Source: an uncultured Acetobacteraceae bacterium (GTDB lineage: Bacteria > Pseudomonadota > Alphaproteobacteria > Acetobacterales > Acetobacteraceae). Taken from it: 22,858 nucleotides of DNA. The stretch spans positions 1 through 22,858 of the forward strand of contig CAIMEK010000125.1 of NCBI GenBank assembly GCA_903839965.1, written 5' to 3'. A program made the position numbers and the translations under genes. Below, in pieces: positions 7,561 through 15,183 of this stretch (positions are counted from its first letter, which is position 1; each line of letters opens with the position of its first letter). The notes under the pieces are model-generated. The model was not told where the DNA came from and did no database searches. It worked only from the letters and a program-made list of their open reading frames with translations.

Positions 7561-8877
7561 ATGGACCCGGCATCGCCAACTGCAAATTCAGCCTTGTTTG
7601 GCCAGGCGTTTCGCGCGCTGAGCGAGGGACGAGGCGCGAACGCGGTCGCAGTGGCCCGTGCCGCTGCTCGCGCCCATCCAAACGAAAACGGTGAATTGCA
7701 ACTCGCCAATTTGCTCGCGATCGCTGGGCGAACCGGCGAAGCGCGCGCCGCTCTCGCGGACCTGACGTGGCCGGAGCGCCAAGTGGTTCTGGCCGACGTC
7801 GCCATGCGGGAGGGCCGGATCGAAGAAGCGGTTGGCTTGATTGAGCAATATCTGGCAACCCATCCGGGCCACGGCTTCCTGCACTATAAATTGGCCAGCC
7901 TGCTGCCGCATCTTGGGCGATTCGAAGAGGCCAATCGGCATGCCGCCCGGGGTTCGCTGATCTCCTGCGGGGATCTGCAACAAACCTCGACACGGATCAT
8001 CCGCTTTCCTACCTCGCTACCGGCGCCGCTGCCGACGCCGCGGTTTCCTCGCCTGGTGCGCTACGAGCCGCTCGCCGAACCGGCGGCTGTCGAGGCGATC
8101 TACGTGGTCGGTTGCGACAGCCGCTACTTCCTGCTGTTCGGTGAAGCGCTGGCGAACTCGCTCGCCCAGCGCGCCGGCGTGCCGTTTCTTTTGCACATAC
8201 ACCTGGTCAATCCGGACCCGGCCGCGGAGGCGCTGCTGGAGCGGCTGCGGGCCAAGCCGCCGCTGCCGATCGCCTGCTCGCGCGAGAGCGTTGATCTGTC
8301 CGACCTCGGCGATCGGCAGCGGCGCACCTATCTGGCCTGCGCCCGCTTTCTCGTGTTGCCGGAATTGCTGGAAACCTACGCCAGGCCGATGGTGGTCGCC
8401 GATGCCGACCAGTTGGTCATGGGCGATCTGGGGGGATTGCTGCACGACCTGCGCGGGCACGACGTGGCGCTGCTGCGCGACGACAGCCATATCGCCAACC
8501 TCGCTTCCCTGATTTCCGCTTCCGTCATGGCCTTCAATCCCAGCCCGGGCGGCCGGCGATTCACGCGCACGGTGTGCGATATATTGACCGAGCGCATGAC
8601 CGATCCCGCAGGATTGAGCTGGCATCTCGACCAGGCGACCCTTGCCGTGGCGCATCTCTGGCACCCGGAAATCAGCACGCTGCGGTTGCCGCCGTCGATC
8701 ATGGACTCGGTGGTCGACCAAAGGGTCGCGTCGGACGCGCTCGGGGCGAAGGCGCTGTTCTGGTCGATCACGATGTCGCACGAGCATACCGCACGAAAAC
8801 TGAACACGTCTTTGTTCCGACAATTTCTCGATCCCGAATTCGACGAACCGGCGCCGGGCGCGGAGCGATCGAAGTAA
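7561..8877 (+). CDS. TPR-repeat plus GT8-like glycosyltransferase
   Basis: The 438-residue protein has residues about 10-130 forming three to four TPR-like helix pairs (for example the segment AEQ-like EEAVGLIEQYLATHPG and LGRFEEANRHA). These are followed by a proline-rich linker (150-165) and a GT-A domain beginning YVVGCDSRYFLLFGEAL at 181. VVADADQLVMGDL (D281, D283) is the metal/nucleotide-sugar DXD, as in GT8 enzymes, and a late HLDQATLA segment fits the acceptor side. There is no signal or membrane segment. It is the last gene of the operon, 12 bases after the methyltransferase, with GGGGCGAG before the ATG. The likely role is another sugar transfer onto the same glycan or onto a protein held by the TPRs. 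The GT8 assignment is by motif and is less firm than the GT-A call. Confidence 0.78.
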   Translation: MDPASPTANSALFGQAFRALSEGRGANAVAVARAAARAHPNENGELQLANLLAIAGRTGEARAALADLTWPERQVVLADVAMREGRIEEAVGLIEQYLATHPGHGFLHYKLASLLPHLGRFEEANRHAARGSLISCGDLQQTSTRIIRFPTSLPAPLPTPRFPRLVRYEPLAEPAAVEAIYVVGCDSRYFLLFGEALANSLAQRAGVPFLLHIHLVNPDPAAEALLERLRAKPPLPIACSRESVDLSDLGDRQRRTYLACARFLVLPELLETYARPMVVADADQLVMGDLGGLLHDLRGHDVALLRDDSHIANLASLISASVMAFNPSPGGRRFTRTVCDILTERMTDPAGLSWHLDQATLAVAHLWHPEISTLRLPPSIMDSVVDQRVASDALGAKALFWSITMSHEHTARKLNTSLFRQFLDPEFDEPAPGAERSK

Positions 8878-8909
8878 GGAACGGGCCATTCAGCGTCTGC
8901 CGCGGGGGG

Positions 8910-8936
8910 CCGGCACGTTATGCAACGCGACGCCGG
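8910..8936. terminator. Weak hairpin between convergent genes
   Basis: CCGGC (8910-8914) pairs with GCCGG (8932-8936), and inside it CGTT (8916-8919) pairs with AACG (8924-8927) around an ATGC loop, followed by GAAAATT. It lies in the 114-base gap between the end of the glycan operon and the end of the minus-strand dehydratase operon, where a bidirectional terminator would be expected. The internal loop makes it weak. Confidence 0.28.
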
Positions 8937-8991
8937 GAAAATTGCACGACAGCAGTCCCCGGACTGAAGCAAGCGTGCGCCGCGCCCAGGA

Positions 8992-10149
8992 TCAGCTATC
9001 GACCACCGCGCCGTCGGCATGCGGACGCATGCGGATGGGACAGAATTTGGCCGGGAACTTGCGCTCCACCTCGTCCACCAGCTCCAGGCCGATGCCAGGG
9101 GCGTCGGGGATGGCGAGGAAGCCGCCCTGCTGGTCGGCGAGGCCGGTGGCCAGGCCTTCGCCGAGCACCGCGGTGGAGCCGTCGAGCTCGGGCGTGCGCG
9201 TGGGGTATTCCTGGATGGCGAAGTTGGGAATGCAGGCGGCGATCTGCAGGCAGGCCGCGGTGCTGACGATGGACAGCGGATTGTGCGGCACCACCCAGCA
9301 ATCGTTGGCCTCCGCCATGCCGGCGATCTTCTTGCTGGCGGTGATGCCGCCGCACAGGCATACGTCCGGCCGCAGATAGGCGACCGCGCGGCGGTTCAGC
9401 AGCGTCTGGAACTGATACAGGCTGATGAAGCGCTCGCCGGTGGCGAGCGGGATGTGGATGTGGTCGGCGACCCAGGCCATGGCATCGGGATCGTTCGGAC
9501 GCAGCGGATCTTCATAGAACATCGGCTTGTACTGCTCGATCGCACGGGCCAGCGCCACGGCCTCGGGCGGCGTGAGGCGGCGGTGGATTTCGATGCAGAG
9601 ATCGACCTCCGGGCCGACCGCTTCGCGCAACTGCCGCACCGTCTCGGCGGCGTCCTCGATTTTCTGCGAGTGGCTCTTGAAGTAGGGCGTTGTCTCGTCC
9701 TCGTCGAGCAGCGGGTTGAGGTGACCGAGCGCGGTGAAGCCCAGGTGCTTCAGACGCACCGCCTCCTCGATGAGCTTCTGCCGCGTGGTACCTTTCACAT
9801 GGCCGTAGACGCGGGCCTTGTGGCGCATCTTGCCGCCCAGCAGCTCATACACCGGCACGCCGAGCGCCTTGCCCTTGATGTCCCACAGCGCGATGTCGAT
9901 GGCCGATACCGCGGCGTTGACCGCGGTGCCGGTGAAGTGGTTGGCGCGCAGCATGACGTTCCAATGGTGCTCGATCGGGCGGGGGTCCTTGCCGATGAGG
10001 TATTCGGCGAACTTGTCGATGGCAGCCGCGGCGGCCTCCAGCTGGCCCCAGGAGCCGGCCTCGCCGATGCCGGTGATGCCGCTGTCGGTTTCGATGCGCA
10101 CGATGCAGAAACGGTCGAGCATCAGCGGTTCGATCCTGGCGATCTTCAT
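8992..10149 (-). CDS. Enolase-superfamily acid-sugar dehydratase (galactonate/mannonate dehydratase-like)
   Basis: The 385-residue protein has the mandelate racemase/muconate lactonising enzyme architecture: capping domain 1-115, (beta/alpha)7 barrel, C-terminal return to the cap. Putative metal ligands are E187 (in CIEIHRRLTPPEA), E213 (FYEDPLRP) and E239 (TGERF). H189 and H289 (VVPHNPLS) are the expected acid/base pair, as in D-galactonate or D-mannonate dehydratases. CGGIT and AACLQ are also family-typical. It would dehydrate an aldonate to a 2-keto-3-deoxy acid in the cytosol. The first ligand is Glu where DgoD has Asp. ATG 10149 is chosen because GAGGAGAA lies just upstream; the frame extends further without family similarity. 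It is the second gene of a minus-strand pair, 11 bases after its neighbour. The exact substrate is unknown. Confidence 0.86.
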   Translation of the reverse strand: MKIARIEPLMLDRFCIVRIETDSGITGIGEAGSWGQLEAAAAAIDKFAEYLIGKDPRPIEHHWNVMLRANHFTGTAVNAAVSAIDIALWDIKGKALGVPVYELLGGKMRHKARVYGHVKGTTRQKLIEEAVRLKHLGFTALGHLNPLLDEDETTPYFKSHSQKIEDAAETVRQLREAVGPEVDLCIEIHRRLTPPEAVALARAIEQYKPMFYEDPLRPNDPDAMAWVADHIHIPLATGERFISLYQFQTLLNRRAVAYLRPDVCLCGGITASKKIAGMAEANDCWVVPHNPLSIVSTAACLQIAACIPNFAIQEYPTRTPELDGSTAVLGEGLATGLADQQGGFLAIPDAPGIGLELVDEVERKFPAKFCPIRMRPHADGAVVDS

Positions 10150-10160
10150 CTGTGTTCTCC

Positions 10161-11249
10161 TCAACCGATCCGGTACTCGTTCAGCACGGGCTGGTTGACG
10201 TCGGCGCCGATGCCCGGGACATCCGGAGCGGTGACGGTGCCGTCGTCGTTCAGGGCAAGCGTATTGCGGTAGATGCGCGCCCATAGCGGGTCGACGCTGT
10301 CGCGGTAGTATTCGAGCATGAGCCCGTTCGGGATGGCGGCGACCAGGTGGATATGGATGTCCTGGCTGCCGTGCGGGGCGATGTCGAGGTCGTGCGCCTG
10401 CGCCAGCGCCGCTACCTTCATGAACTCGGTGACCCCGCCGAGCACCTTGGCGTCGGGGTTCAGGATGGCGGCCGCTTCGGCGCGGATGAGGTCGCGGAAA
10501 CCGTAGCGGGTGTATTCGTTCTCACCCGTCGCGATCGGGATGGAGGTGGCGACGGCGAGGCGATGGTGGCCGTCGTAGTCGTCCGGCGCCACCGGTTCCT
10601 CGAACCAGTAGGGGTCGTATTGCTCGATGCGCTTGGCGATCGTAATCGCTTCGTGGGCGCGATAGGCGCAGTTGGCGTCGACCAAGAGCTTGATATCGGG
10701 GCCGACGGCCTCGCGCACCGCCTTCACGCGGGCGATGTCCTCGGCGATCGACACGCCGCCGATCTTCATCTTGATGGCGCGGGCGCCCATGCGGAGGTTG
10801 TCCTCCATCTCCTGCTGGAGTTCGCGCAGGCCCTTGCCTTCCTCGTAGTAGCCGCCGGCGATATAGGTGGGAACGCGGTCGCGAAAGCCGCCGAGCAGCT
10901 TCCACAGCGGCAACCCGGCAACCTTGGCGCGAATGTCCCACAGGCCGATATCGATGGCGGAAATCGCGCGGGTGGTGATGCCGCGGCGGCCGATCAGCTT
11001 GGGAACCCACATGCGGGCCCAAAGCTGTTCGACGCGCATCGGGTCCGCGCCGATGAGCAGCGGCGCGAGATATTCGACGGTCGCGCGCTCGATGCCGCCG
11101 CCGCTGGCGAGGCCCATGCCGGCGATGCCCTCATCGGTGGCAATTCGCACCAGCGCGTAGTTGACATGCGTATAGGTGTGCTTGCCGTTGGTGATTGGCC
11201 GGGCGCGCGGCCAGCGGTATTCTTCCATGGTCACAGATGTGATCTCCAC
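10161..11249 (-). CDS. Mandelate racemase-subgroup enolase-superfamily enzyme
   Basis: The 362-residue protein shows a complete mandelate-racemase active site: KMK (K160, K162), DAN (D191, N193), FEEP (E217), GENEY (E243), the Asp-His dyad D266 (NPDAKVLGGV) and H293 (APHGSQDIH), and E313 near the C-terminus. With both Lys and His bases it can abstract a proton from either face of an acid sugar, so it may be a dehydratase or a racemase/epimerase. GTG 11249 is the chosen start: GGAGG lies nine bases before it and the protein then begins EITSVTMEEYRWPR, a normal family N-terminus. It heads a two-gene minus-strand operon with the 8992-10149 gene and is divergent from the hydrolase/SDR/GH31 genes. 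Two paralogues side by side suggest two different sugar acids or consecutive steps. Confidence 0.88.
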   Translation of the reverse strand: MEITSVTMEEYRWPRARPITNGKHTYTHVNYALVRIATDEGIAGMGLASGGGIERATVEYLAPLLIGADPMRVEQLWARMWVPKLIGRRGITTRAISAIDIGLWDIRAKVAGLPLWKLLGGFRDRVPTYIAGGYYEEGKGLRELQQEMEDNLRMGARAIKMKIGGVSIAEDIARVKAVREAVGPDIKLLVDANCAYRAHEAITIAKRIEQYDPYWFEEPVAPDDYDGHHRLAVATSIPIATGENEYTRYGFRDLIRAEAAAILNPDAKVLGGVTEFMKVAALAQAHDLDIAPHGSQDIHIHLVAAIPNGLMLEYYRDSVDPLWARIYRNTLALNDDGTVTAPDVPGIGADVNQPVLNEYRIG

Positions 11250-11577
11250 GCTTTCAATCCTCCGACAACAGCACCACGCAATCGGGGTCGATGCGCGGCA
11301 TGGGTCGCGCGCCTGCTTCCATGCGCACGTGCGCCGGCAACGGTCTGTCTGCCGACGCGGCGATGTGAGCCGGCCATGATGTCGTCCTCCGGTCTTATTT
11401 GTGACCACGCGACCTTGCCGGCCTGAGCCTAAGGGCTAAGGCCGCGGGGCAGCAAGCGGGCGGGCTGGGGGAAGGGGCATTCCTTGGGGGAAAATCCGCG
11501 GTAGGATGTTCCTCGTGCCTTTGGTCGGCACGGGGGGGCACCCCGCGCGCGGCCCAAGGATGGGGAGGACAGTGGAG
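11250..11577. promoter_or_regulatory. Divergent promoter region with palindrome and short-ORF traces
   Basis: This 328-base interval separates the minus-strand enolase pair from the plus-strand hydrolase operon and should hold both promoters. An imperfect palindrome, GCCTGAGCC (11421-11429) and GGCTAAGGC (11434-11442) with a four-base centre, lies mid-interval and could be a shared operator; it has no T-tract. On the minus strand GGAGG sits eight bases before an ATG (11377) opening a 48-codon frame that overlaps the enolase start. A second minus frame ends at a TGA seven bases before that start with a plausible-looking tail, RIDPDCVVLLSED. Neither is recognisable; they may be a leader peptide or the remnant of a lost upstream gene. 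TAGGAT (11502-11507) is a weak plus-strand -10 candidate. No regulator gene is nearby. Confidence 0.4.
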
Positions 11578-12243
11578 ATGGCGCTCGAACTTATCACGAT
11601 GACGACCAAGGACGGTGTCGAACTGGATGGCGGACTGTACGCGCCGCCCGCCGGGATCGCGCCGCGCGATGCCGGGATTCTGATCGTTCACGGACTCACC
11701 TGGAATTTCTACCGCGGACCGTCGCGCTGGCTGCCGCCATTGCTGACCGGGGCCGGGTTCACCTGCCTTTCGCTCAACATGCGCGACCACGACCTCAGCG
11801 CGCCGAAGGAATTCGAGAATGCGCACCATGACGTGCGCGCCGGCATCGACGCCCTGCTATCGCACGGGGCGGGCGAGGTGGTGCTGCTTGCCCACGGCTA
11901 CGCCTGCAACAAGATTGTCAGCTATCCCGCGCAATCCGGCGACGGCCGGCCCATGCGCCGCGTGCTTACGACATTGGGTTCGATCAAGTCGTACCGGCCG
12001 GATATCTGGGACCAGGTGCTGCAGTCGGCCGCAGAGCTGCGCGGCGACACGCTGGTCGTGCAGGGAGCCGCGGACGCACTGATCGACCCGCGCGCGCGGT
12101 CGGACGAACTGGTCGCGGCAGCCGTGCAGGCCAGGGTGGATGTGGTCCTGCTCGACGGGGCCGACCATTACTTCAACGACCGCCATGCCCAGCTCGCCGA
12201 TTGCGTGCTCGGCTGGCTGCGGGGAAGCGGAGACAGGCCATGA
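11578..12243 (+). CDS. Alpha/beta-hydrolase-fold protein lacking the nucleophile serine
   Basis: The protein has 221 residues. ILIVHGLTWNF (HG at 38-39) is the oxyanion strand, VVLLAHGYACNK (101-112) is the nucleophile elbow, GAADALID (D166 or D170) is the acid site and DGADHYF (H197) is the catalytic His. In relatives the elbow reads G-H-S-x-G-x-N-K. Here it is A-H-G-Y-A-C-N-K, so the serine is Gly107 and the second glycine is Ala109. The protein therefore looks catalytically dead as an ordinary serine hydrolase, unless C110 or a metal-free mechanism substitutes. Its place beside a dehydrogenase and acid-sugar enzymes would suit a lactonase. ATG 11578 is preferred (GGGGAGG at 11562-11568) over an ATG at 11559; the frame is open back to 11506. 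It overlaps the next gene by ATGA. Confidence 0.8.
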   Translation: MALELITMTTKDGVELDGGLYAPPAGIAPRDAGILIVHGLTWNFYRGPSRWLPPLLTGAGFTCLSLNMRDHDLSAPKEFENAHHDVRAGIDALLSHGAGEVVLLAHGYACNKIVSYPAQSGDGRPMRRVLTTLGSIKSYRPDIWDQVLQSAAELRGDTLVVQGAADALIDPRARSDELVAAAVQARVDVVLLDGADHYFNDRHAQLADCVLGWLRGSGDRP

Positions 12244-12998
12244 GACTTGCCGGCAAGGTCGCCCTGGTGACAGGCGCCAGCAGTGGCATCGGCGCCGCGA
12301 TTGCGGCGGAGCTGGGCCGCGAGGGCGCGTGTGTGACGGTGAACTATTTCCGCCATGCCGCCGGTGCCGAGGCCGTGGTGCGGGAAATCGAGGCGGCCGG
12401 GCAATCGGCGTTCGGCGTGCGGGCCGATGTCCGGCTGAACGGCGAGGTGCGGCGCATGTTCGAACAGCATCTCGAACGGTTCGGCCGGCTGGACATTCTG
12501 GTCAACAATGCCGGCGACATGATCCGGCGAATGCCGACGGCGGAGACGCCGGAGGAAATCTGGCGCGACGCCATCGACCTCAATCTGTCCAGCACGTTCT
12601 TCTGCTGCCAGGCTGCGATTGCACCGATGCTGAAGCAGCATTGGGGACGCATCGTCAACATCTCCTCGGTCGGGGCGCGAACCGGGGGCGGCGCAGGGGC
12701 GATCCCGTATCATGCGGCCAAGGGCGCGATGTTGACGCTCACCAAGGGACTGGCGAAGGAACTCGCCACCCACGCGATTACGGTGAACACGGTGGCGCCG
12801 GGCATTATCGAAACGGAGCTCCACGACCGCCACACCGCGCCCGCGGCGCTGGCCGAATGGATCCGCACGCTGATCCCCATGCAGCGCGCCGGGCAGCCGA
12901 TCGAAATCGCCAAGGCGGTCGCCTTTCTGGCGTCCGAGGACGCTGCCTACATCACGGGCGTGACGCTCGATGTGAACGGCGGCATGGTGATGTGCTAG
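12240..12998 (+). CDS. Short-chain dehydrogenase/reductase (FabG-like, probable sugar dehydrogenase)
   Basis: The 252-residue classical SDR has the TGASSGIG cofactor loop (11-18), DV (63-64), NNAG (89-92), SS (142-143) and YHAAK (Y157, K161), then PGIIETEL and a C-terminal TLDVNGG. All catalytic residues are present. NYFRHA after the second strand suggests NADP rather than NAD preference, but this is weak evidence. Given its neighbours it most likely oxidises a sugar or sugar alcohol, or reduces a keto-sugar; a fatty-acid role is unlikely in this context. The ATG overlaps the hydrolase stop (ATGA), so the two are translationally coupled, and GH31 follows 22 bases downstream. Confidence 0.88.
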   Translation: MRLAGKVALVTGASSGIGAAIAAELGREGACVTVNYFRHAAGAEAVVREIEAAGQSAFGVRADVRLNGEVRRMFEQHLERFGRLDILVNNAGDMIRRMPTAETPEEIWRDAIDLNLSSTFFCCQAAIAPMLKQHWGRIVNISSVGARTGGGAGAIPYHAAKGAMLTLTKGLAKELATHAITVNTVAPGIIETELHDRHTAPAALAEWIRTLIPMQRAGQPIEIAKAVAFLASEDAAYITGVTLDVNGGMVMC

Positions 12999-13020
12999 CG
13001 GCATGCAGGCGGAGTTGGGA

Positions 13021-15180
13021 ATGAACTGGGAGAACGGCGGAATGCGCCTGGAGGCATGTGGCGTGGGCGTGATGCGGATACGCATCGGGACCGGCAAGGC
13101 CGAGGGTGTTTTCTATCTTGCCGGGCGGGCGCCGGCGGGCACGAAGGTGAGCGATATTTCGCTGCTGTGCGGGACGCCGGAGGACGTGACGGAGGGCGAT
13201 GGCATCGCGGTGCGGCTGCCGATCGGGCACGTGCAGCATTTCTACGGTCTGGGGGAAGGCGGGCAGCAGTTCGACCGGATCGGGGCGACGCGGCGCCTGT
13301 GGAACAATCAGGGCAATTACGGCCAGGCCGGCGGTGACATCGCCATTCCGCTGTTGCTCAGCAGCGCCGGTTACGCGTTGTTTTTCGACAATGCCAGCGC
13401 CGGCGAAATCGTTGCCGGCGCGTCGATCGGGGGGGCCTGGATCGAGGCTCGCTTCGCCACTGGGCCGCTCGATATCTACGTTATCGAAGGCATCGATCCG
13501 GCTGAGGTGCTGGACCGGATTGCGGGTCTGCTCGGCCGCGCGCCGATGCCGCCGCGCTGGGCGCTGGGCTTCATGCAGTCCACGCGTCACTTCGACAGCA
13601 CGGAAGACCTGCTTTCAGTGCCGCGCACGATGCGCGCGAAGCAGTTGCCATGCGATGCGCTCATCTTTCTGTCCACCTACGGCGCGGGCAAGGGCTGGAA
13701 CCGCGGCGTCGGCCACCTTGACTGGCAGCCCGACCTGCTGCCCGATCCGACGGCGCTATTGTCCGAGCTTCGCGGTATGGGCTTCCGTGCGATCAGCCAC
13801 GAATACCCGGCGCTGCACGCGGACTCTTCGCTGCATGCCGAGGCAGCGGAAAACGGTTGGCTGCTGGACTGGGGATATGCCGATGAACGCCCTTGCCCGC
13901 CCGGGACGGTGGCCTATCGCGAGGGGCAGCGCTGCATCGATTTCAGCAATGCCGCGGCGCGGCGCTGGTGGTGGCGGGCGCATCGTTCGCTGCTGGAGCA
14001 GGGTATCGAGGGCTGGTGGCTGGATGGCGGCGAAGGTCCGCCGGCCGACGTGGCGTTGGCGCAGGGCACGGGCCGGGACGTGCATAACCGCTTCGACCTG
14101 TTGCGCCAGCAGGCGTTTGCCGAGGGCGAGGCTGCAGACGCAGGGCAACGTCGCACATTCCTGCTGTGCCGTTCCGGAGGCCCCGGCATGCAACGCTTCG
14201 GCGCGGCGGCGTGGTCGGGCGACATCGCCTGCAGCTTTCCGGCGCTGGAGATGCAGGTGCCGATTGGGCTCAATCTCGGCCTGTCCGGCGTGCCGTTCTG
14301 GGGCACCGATATCGGCGGCTTCTACCAGGTCGAAAAGCCCGACCCGGAACTCTACGTCCGCTGGTTCCAGTTCGGTGCGTTCTGCCCGGTGTTCCGTGCC
14401 CATGGGCATAGCTGGCGCGACCACCTGCCGTGGGCGCACGGGCCGGAGGTCGAGGCGATCTGCCGCCGCTTCATCGAACTGCGCTACCAACTGATGCCAT
14501 ACACCTACACGCTGGCCTGGGAAGCGCATCGGCACGGGTTGCCGCTGATGCGTCCGCTGGGGCTCACGCATCCCGCTGACAGCACCGGGTGGCAACTGGG
14601 CACGCAGTATTGCTGGGGCAACGACCTGCTGGTTGCGCCGGTGACGCGCGCCGGTGCGACACACTGGCCGGTGTACCTGCCCGGCGGGGCATGGTTCGAT
14701 TTCTGGACGGGGCAACGCCATGTCGGCCCGTGCGCCGTGACGGTGGAAGCGCCGTTGGAGCGGATGCCGCTGTTCGTGCGCGAAGGCGCGGTCATTCCCA
14801 TGGCGCCGGTGGTGCAATACGAGGGCGAACGGCCGATCGACTGCATCACGCTGCTGATCCACCCCGAACCGGGCTGGCACGAGACGGTGTTCTACGAGGA
14901 CGACGGCGCAACCCGCGCCTATGCCGTGGGGCACGGCGCCGTCACGCGGGTCAATGCCGATGCCGCGCAGGAGTACCTGAAGGTGGCGATCAGCCGTCCC
15001 GAGGGCGATGCCGCCGTGGTGCCGGGAGGGCGGCATTACGCCTTGCGCATCCGCACGAAGCGTGTGCCCGGTCAGGTTACCGTGGGCGAGCGCAAGGCGA
15101 CGTGGCACGTGCCGGAGCCGGGGTTTGTCGGCGTCGCCGGCATCAAGGCCGGCGAGACCGTGGTGGTTGCCTGGCGCTGA
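13021..15180 (+). CDS. Glycoside hydrolase family 31 alpha-glycosidase
   Basis: The 719-residue protein has an N-terminal beta-sandwich (about 1-170), then PMPPRWALGFMQS opening the barrel, the nucleophile segment GWWLDGGE (D335), HNRFDLL, the acid/base segment WSGDIACSF (D401), WGTDIGGF (near 422) and a C-terminal beta domain. It should release a terminal alpha-linked sugar with retention. The nucleophile motif WLDGGE differs from the KTDFGE of YicI-type alpha-xylosidases and from WNDMNE of alpha-glucosidases, so specificity is open. No signal peptide is seen, so it acts on imported oligosaccharides. ATG 13021 is chosen because AGGCGGAG precedes it; ATG 13003 has no ribosome site. It ends three bases from the oppositely oriented GH127 gene. 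Confidence 0.9.
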   Translation: MNWENGGMRLEACGVGVMRIRIGTGKAEGVFYLAGRAPAGTKVSDISLLCGTPEDVTEGDGIAVRLPIGHVQHFYGLGEGGQQFDRIGATRRLWNNQGNYGQAGGDIAIPLLLSSAGYALFFDNASAGEIVAGASIGGAWIEARFATGPLDIYVIEGIDPAEVLDRIAGLLGRAPMPPRWALGFMQSTRHFDSTEDLLSVPRTMRAKQLPCDALIFLSTYGAGKGWNRGVGHLDWQPDLLPDPTALLSELRGMGFRAISHEYPALHADSSLHAEAAENGWLLDWGYADERPCPPGTVAYREGQRCIDFSNAAARRWWWRAHRSLLEQGIEGWWLDGGEGPPADVALAQGTGRDVHNRFDLLRQQAFAEGEAADAGQRRTFLLCRSGGPGMQRFGAAAWSGDIACSFPALEMQVPIGLNLGLSGVPFWGTDIGGFYQVEKPDPELYVRWFQFGAFCPVFRAHGHSWRDHLPWAHGPEVEAICRRFIELRYQLMPYTYTLAWEAHRHGLPLMRPLGLTHPADSTGWQLGTQYCWGNDLLVAPVTRAGATHWPVYLPGGAWFDFWTGQRHVGPCAVTVEAPLERMPLFVREGAVIPMAPVVQYEGERPIDCITLLIHPEPGWHETVFYEDDGATRAYAVGHGAVTRVNADAAQEYLKVAISRPEGDAAVVPGGRHYALRIRTKRVPGQVTVGERKATWHVPEPGFVGVAGIKAGETVVVAWR

Positions 15181-15183
15181 GGG

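Noticed and set aside
11559..11577. Upstream ATG (11559) or 11506 as the hydrolase start
   Set aside because: The ribosome site GGGGAGG fits ATG 11578, and the added residues bear no resemblance to the fold's first strand.
12168..13097. Minus-strand open frame opposite the SDR gene
   Set aside because: Antisense shadow of a canonical SDR; no recognisable motif.
13756..15108. Minus-strand open frame of 450 codons opposite GH31
   Set aside because: Composition typical of an antisense shadow, no ribosome site, and the plus strand encodes a complete GH31 active site.
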